Shown here: one piece after another, positions 4,890-5,186 of the stretch
Position numbering within the stretch: the stretch's first letter is position 1
How the letters are laid out: every line of letters begins with the position of its first letter
From: an uncultured Atopobium sp.
GTDB taxonomy: Bacteria > Actinomycetota > Coriobacteriia > Coriobacteriales > Atopobiaceae
Reading direction: 5' to 3'
DNA length: 5,186 bases
NCBI GenBank assembly: GCA_900555335.1
Contig: USKU01000080.1
Span: 1 to 5,186 of the forward strand
Program-made: the position numbers and the translations under genes
Notes under the pieces: generated by a model
Database searches by the model: none
What the model was told of the DNA's origin: nothing
What the model saw: the letters and a program-made list of their open reading frames with translations, nothing else

Positions 4890-5186
4890 TTAGTGGGTTG
4901 CGTCCTCGAAGAACTCCCATGCCTGAGCGTCGGTTGCGCCCTCGTGAACGATCATGCGGACAGCCTCGGCCATCTGCAGAGGATGGGTGCTCTGGAAGAT
5001 GTTGCGGCCCATGTCAACGCCGCGTGCGCCCTTGCGGATGACGTCGTATGCAAGGTGCAGAGCGTCGCGCTCAGCAAGCTTCTTGCCACCAGCAACAACA
5101 ATTGGAACTGGGCATGCTGCAACGACTTCCTCGAAGTCCTCGCAGTCGTAAGTCTTAACAATCTGGCAGCCCATCTCAGCGATGAT
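4890..5186 (-). CDS. DhnA/LsrF-type class I aldolase, C-terminal part (runs off right edge)
   Basis: The last 98 codons of a class I (Schiff-base) aldolase of the archaeal-type fructose-bisphosphate aldolase/DhnA/LsrF family. Visible hallmarks are VKTY, with the catalytic lysine at visible residue 11 (codon 5154-5156), CPVPIVVAGGKK, and GVDMGRNIFQ (phosphate-binding loops of the TIM barrel), ending WEFFEDATH. It matches the C-terminal arrangement of LsrF and of class I fructose-bisphosphate aldolases. In a fermentative actinobacterium the glycolytic role (fructose 1,6-bisphosphate to glyceraldehyde 3-phosphate and dihydroxyacetone phosphate) is the likelier one, but the autoinducer-2 enzyme LsrF cannot be excluded without the rest of the gene. 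Codon use is strongly biased towards C/G-ending codons, unlike the neighbouring operon, suggesting high expression. The frame stays open to the window edge, so the upstream start is not visible. A strong terminator follows. Confidence 0.9.
   Translation of the reverse strand: MIAEMGCQIVKTYDCEDFEEVVAACPVPIVVAGGKKLAERDALHLAYDVIRKGARGVDMGRNIFQSTHPLQMAEAVRMIVHEGATDAQAWEFFEDATH

Noticed and set aside
4835..5151. Plus-strand open frames opposite the aldolase gene and its 3' tail
   Set aside because: They are antisense shadows of a GC-rich, codon-biased gene, with arginine/proline-rich translations and no ribosome site or family signal.

Overview
The window looks like a mid-GC chromosome of an anaerobic or microaerophilic Gram-positive actinobacterium, most likely of the Coriobacteriia (Atopobium/Lancefieldella/Olsenella type). 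This rests on the protein style, strong GGGAG/AGGTGA ribosome sites, frequent GTG/TTG starts and the gene neighbourhood. The placement is inference, because no ribosomal RNA or marker gene is present. Every gene I can support reads on the minus strand, so the layout is given from right to left.

Right edge (4890-5186): the C-terminal 98 codons of a DhnA/LsrF-type class I aldolase, GC-rich and codon-biased. A GC-rich 3' untranslated stretch follows, then a textbook intrinsic terminator (4749-4781). Next comes about 670 bp without a convincing gene. It holds a compact AT-rich repeat element (4401-4527) with perfect 23-bp inverted arms and a degenerate third copy inside, plus a weaker relic copy nearby.

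Centre (245-4081): a five-gene minus-strand cluster. Its promoter region carries three TTAACA-like direct repeats at exact 11-bp spacing (4123-4150). Then come (1) a 55-residue membrane peptide ending in a CxxC motif (CD1871A-like, 3914-4081); (2) a polytopic membrane 4Fe-4S protein of the NapH type (2944-3903); (3) a TlpA-like thioredoxin-fold lipoprotein with a CTGC active site (2245-2883); (4) an OmpR/PhoB-family response regulator (1386-2066); and (5) its sensor histidine kinase (245-1393), overlapping the regulator by 8 bp. Two GC-rich hairpins separate tlpA from the regulator gene. The simplest reading is a membrane electron-transfer module. Cytoplasmic reductant would pass through Fe-S clusters, perhaps via the small CxxC protein, to an extracytoplasmic thioredoxin-like lipoprotein. 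The adjacent two-component system would plausibly control the module through the repeats. The redox route and the regulatory link are inferred, not demonstrated.

Left edge (1-122): the first 40 codons of a fructose-6-phosphate aldolase/small transaldolase family enzyme, starting at GTG. It has its own short upstream region after the kinase gene. The window is therefore flanked by two class I (Schiff-base) sugar-phosphate aldolases.
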